From Petaurus breviceps papuanus (Eukaryota > Chordata > Mammalia > Diprotodontia > Petauridae), in assembly GCA_028583685.1 (NCBI GenBank), contig JAMXIF010001253.1, positions 33,251,634 to 33,315,633 of the forward strand: a DNA stretch of 64,000 bases, in the 5' to 3' direction. Of the stretch, positions 63,603 through 64,000 are shown piece after piece (positions within the stretch are counted from its first letter, which is position 1; each line of letters opens with the position of its first letter). The notes under the pieces are model-generated. The model was not told the DNA's origin, ran no database searches, and saw only the letters and a program-made list of their open reading frames with translations. The translations under genes were made by a program, and so were the position numbers.

Positions 63603-64000
63603 ATGTGAGAGAAGGACTTCTAGTTATCAGGATTTGGGAGTTTCCCCTTTGACATAGGTAGTTTCTAAGTTTGGGCTTGCTTTCCTTTGGGTTCCATATA
63701 TATTTTTGGGAGATTGTGCTATAGAATTTTTTTGGGGGGGGGCTTTTATCTACCATTCTTACTAGTTTAGTAAATACCCTTTTCTAAAAGCTACTTAAGC
63801 CGGGCTTACTACAGTGATTCTCAACTGATAGTCTTACAGGGGTGGGGAGAACCTGGTAGAGTTTAAGCTAAATGGGATTAGAGAATCATCTCTGACTTCT
63901 TAGTGGTGCACTGCTCTGGGACCTGAGATTGATCAGAATTGGTATCAGGATATGCCAAGTTTATATGGGATACCATAGGACAACATTTGTTCAGAACAAG
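63603..64000. other. Unassigned stretch to the window end
   Basis: A G9 run lies at about 63734. Nothing recognisable as L1 or as a gene. Confidence 0.3.

Noticed and set aside
1-64000. Operons, CRISPR arrays, phage or bacterial mobile systems
   Set aside because: The sequence is clearly mammalian: dense SINEs and LINEs, no long open frames, no ribosome-binding-site pattern.

Overview
The window is metatherian (marsupial) nuclear DNA, intergenic or deep intronic. I found no protein-coding exon of a host gene and no rRNA, tRNA or CRISPR feature. The marsupial call rests on the repeats. There are about ten full or partial MAR1-type CORE-SINEs (tRNA-like head, CORE, and a tail resembling Bov-B/RTE ending CGACTGAACAAC). 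There are eight copies of a shorter poly(A)-tailed SINE of SINE1/WALLSI type, plus dense MIR/THER, L2 and CR1/L3 remnants, L1 pieces with marsupial-like 5' and 3' ends, and four marsupial-type solo LTRs. I cannot tell an American from an Australian lineage by eye.

Layout. 1-195 is a GC-rich, CpG-rich tandem repeat with two CRE-like motifs, cut by the window edge. 196-6150 is a mosaic of MIR, L2 and MAR1 copies nested in one another; two non-repeat stretches (about 900-2030 and 3690-4240) interrupt it. 6640-8930 is the longest repeat-poor block and looks like conserved non-coding DNA. 9000-14270 is L2, MIR, MAR1, an hAT-like MITE with an 8-bp target duplication, RTE-tailed SINEs and an L1 3' end. 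14782-16345 is a decayed Tigger-like DNA transposon carrying a solo LTR with a perfect 6-bp target duplication. 16600-21560 holds a MITE inside a MIR, two further SINE families and a G-rich purine tract. 21588-23237 is a composite L1/HAL1-like retrocopy on the minus strand with a perfect 13-bp target duplication; it joins an L1 5' UTR directly to a 3' body and poly(A), with ORF1 missing. 25180-46740 contains several CR1/L3 copies, L2 broken by L1 and MAR1, a second Tigger element with its N-terminal transposase remnant, a 133-bp tandem duplication and an LTR inserted in a MIR. 46740-49290 has two more blocks that look like conserved non-coding DNA. 50200-51660 has an LTR and a putative LTR. 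54600-58300 is L2 broken by a SINE and an LTR. 60400-61480 is CR1/L3 and then another repeat-poor block. 62360-63602 is an L1 5' UTR plus the start of a broken ORF1, on the plus strand.

Nothing here forms a pathway or operon. The main interest is the insertion chronology, which can be read from target duplications, the ORF-less L1-type retrocopy, and a set of repeat-poor, TAAT-rich blocks that could be regulatory elements of a distant developmental gene. All family names come from recall of consensus sequences, without any database search. Boundaries are by eye, usually good to about 10 bp where a target duplication is quoted and 20-40 bp elsewhere.
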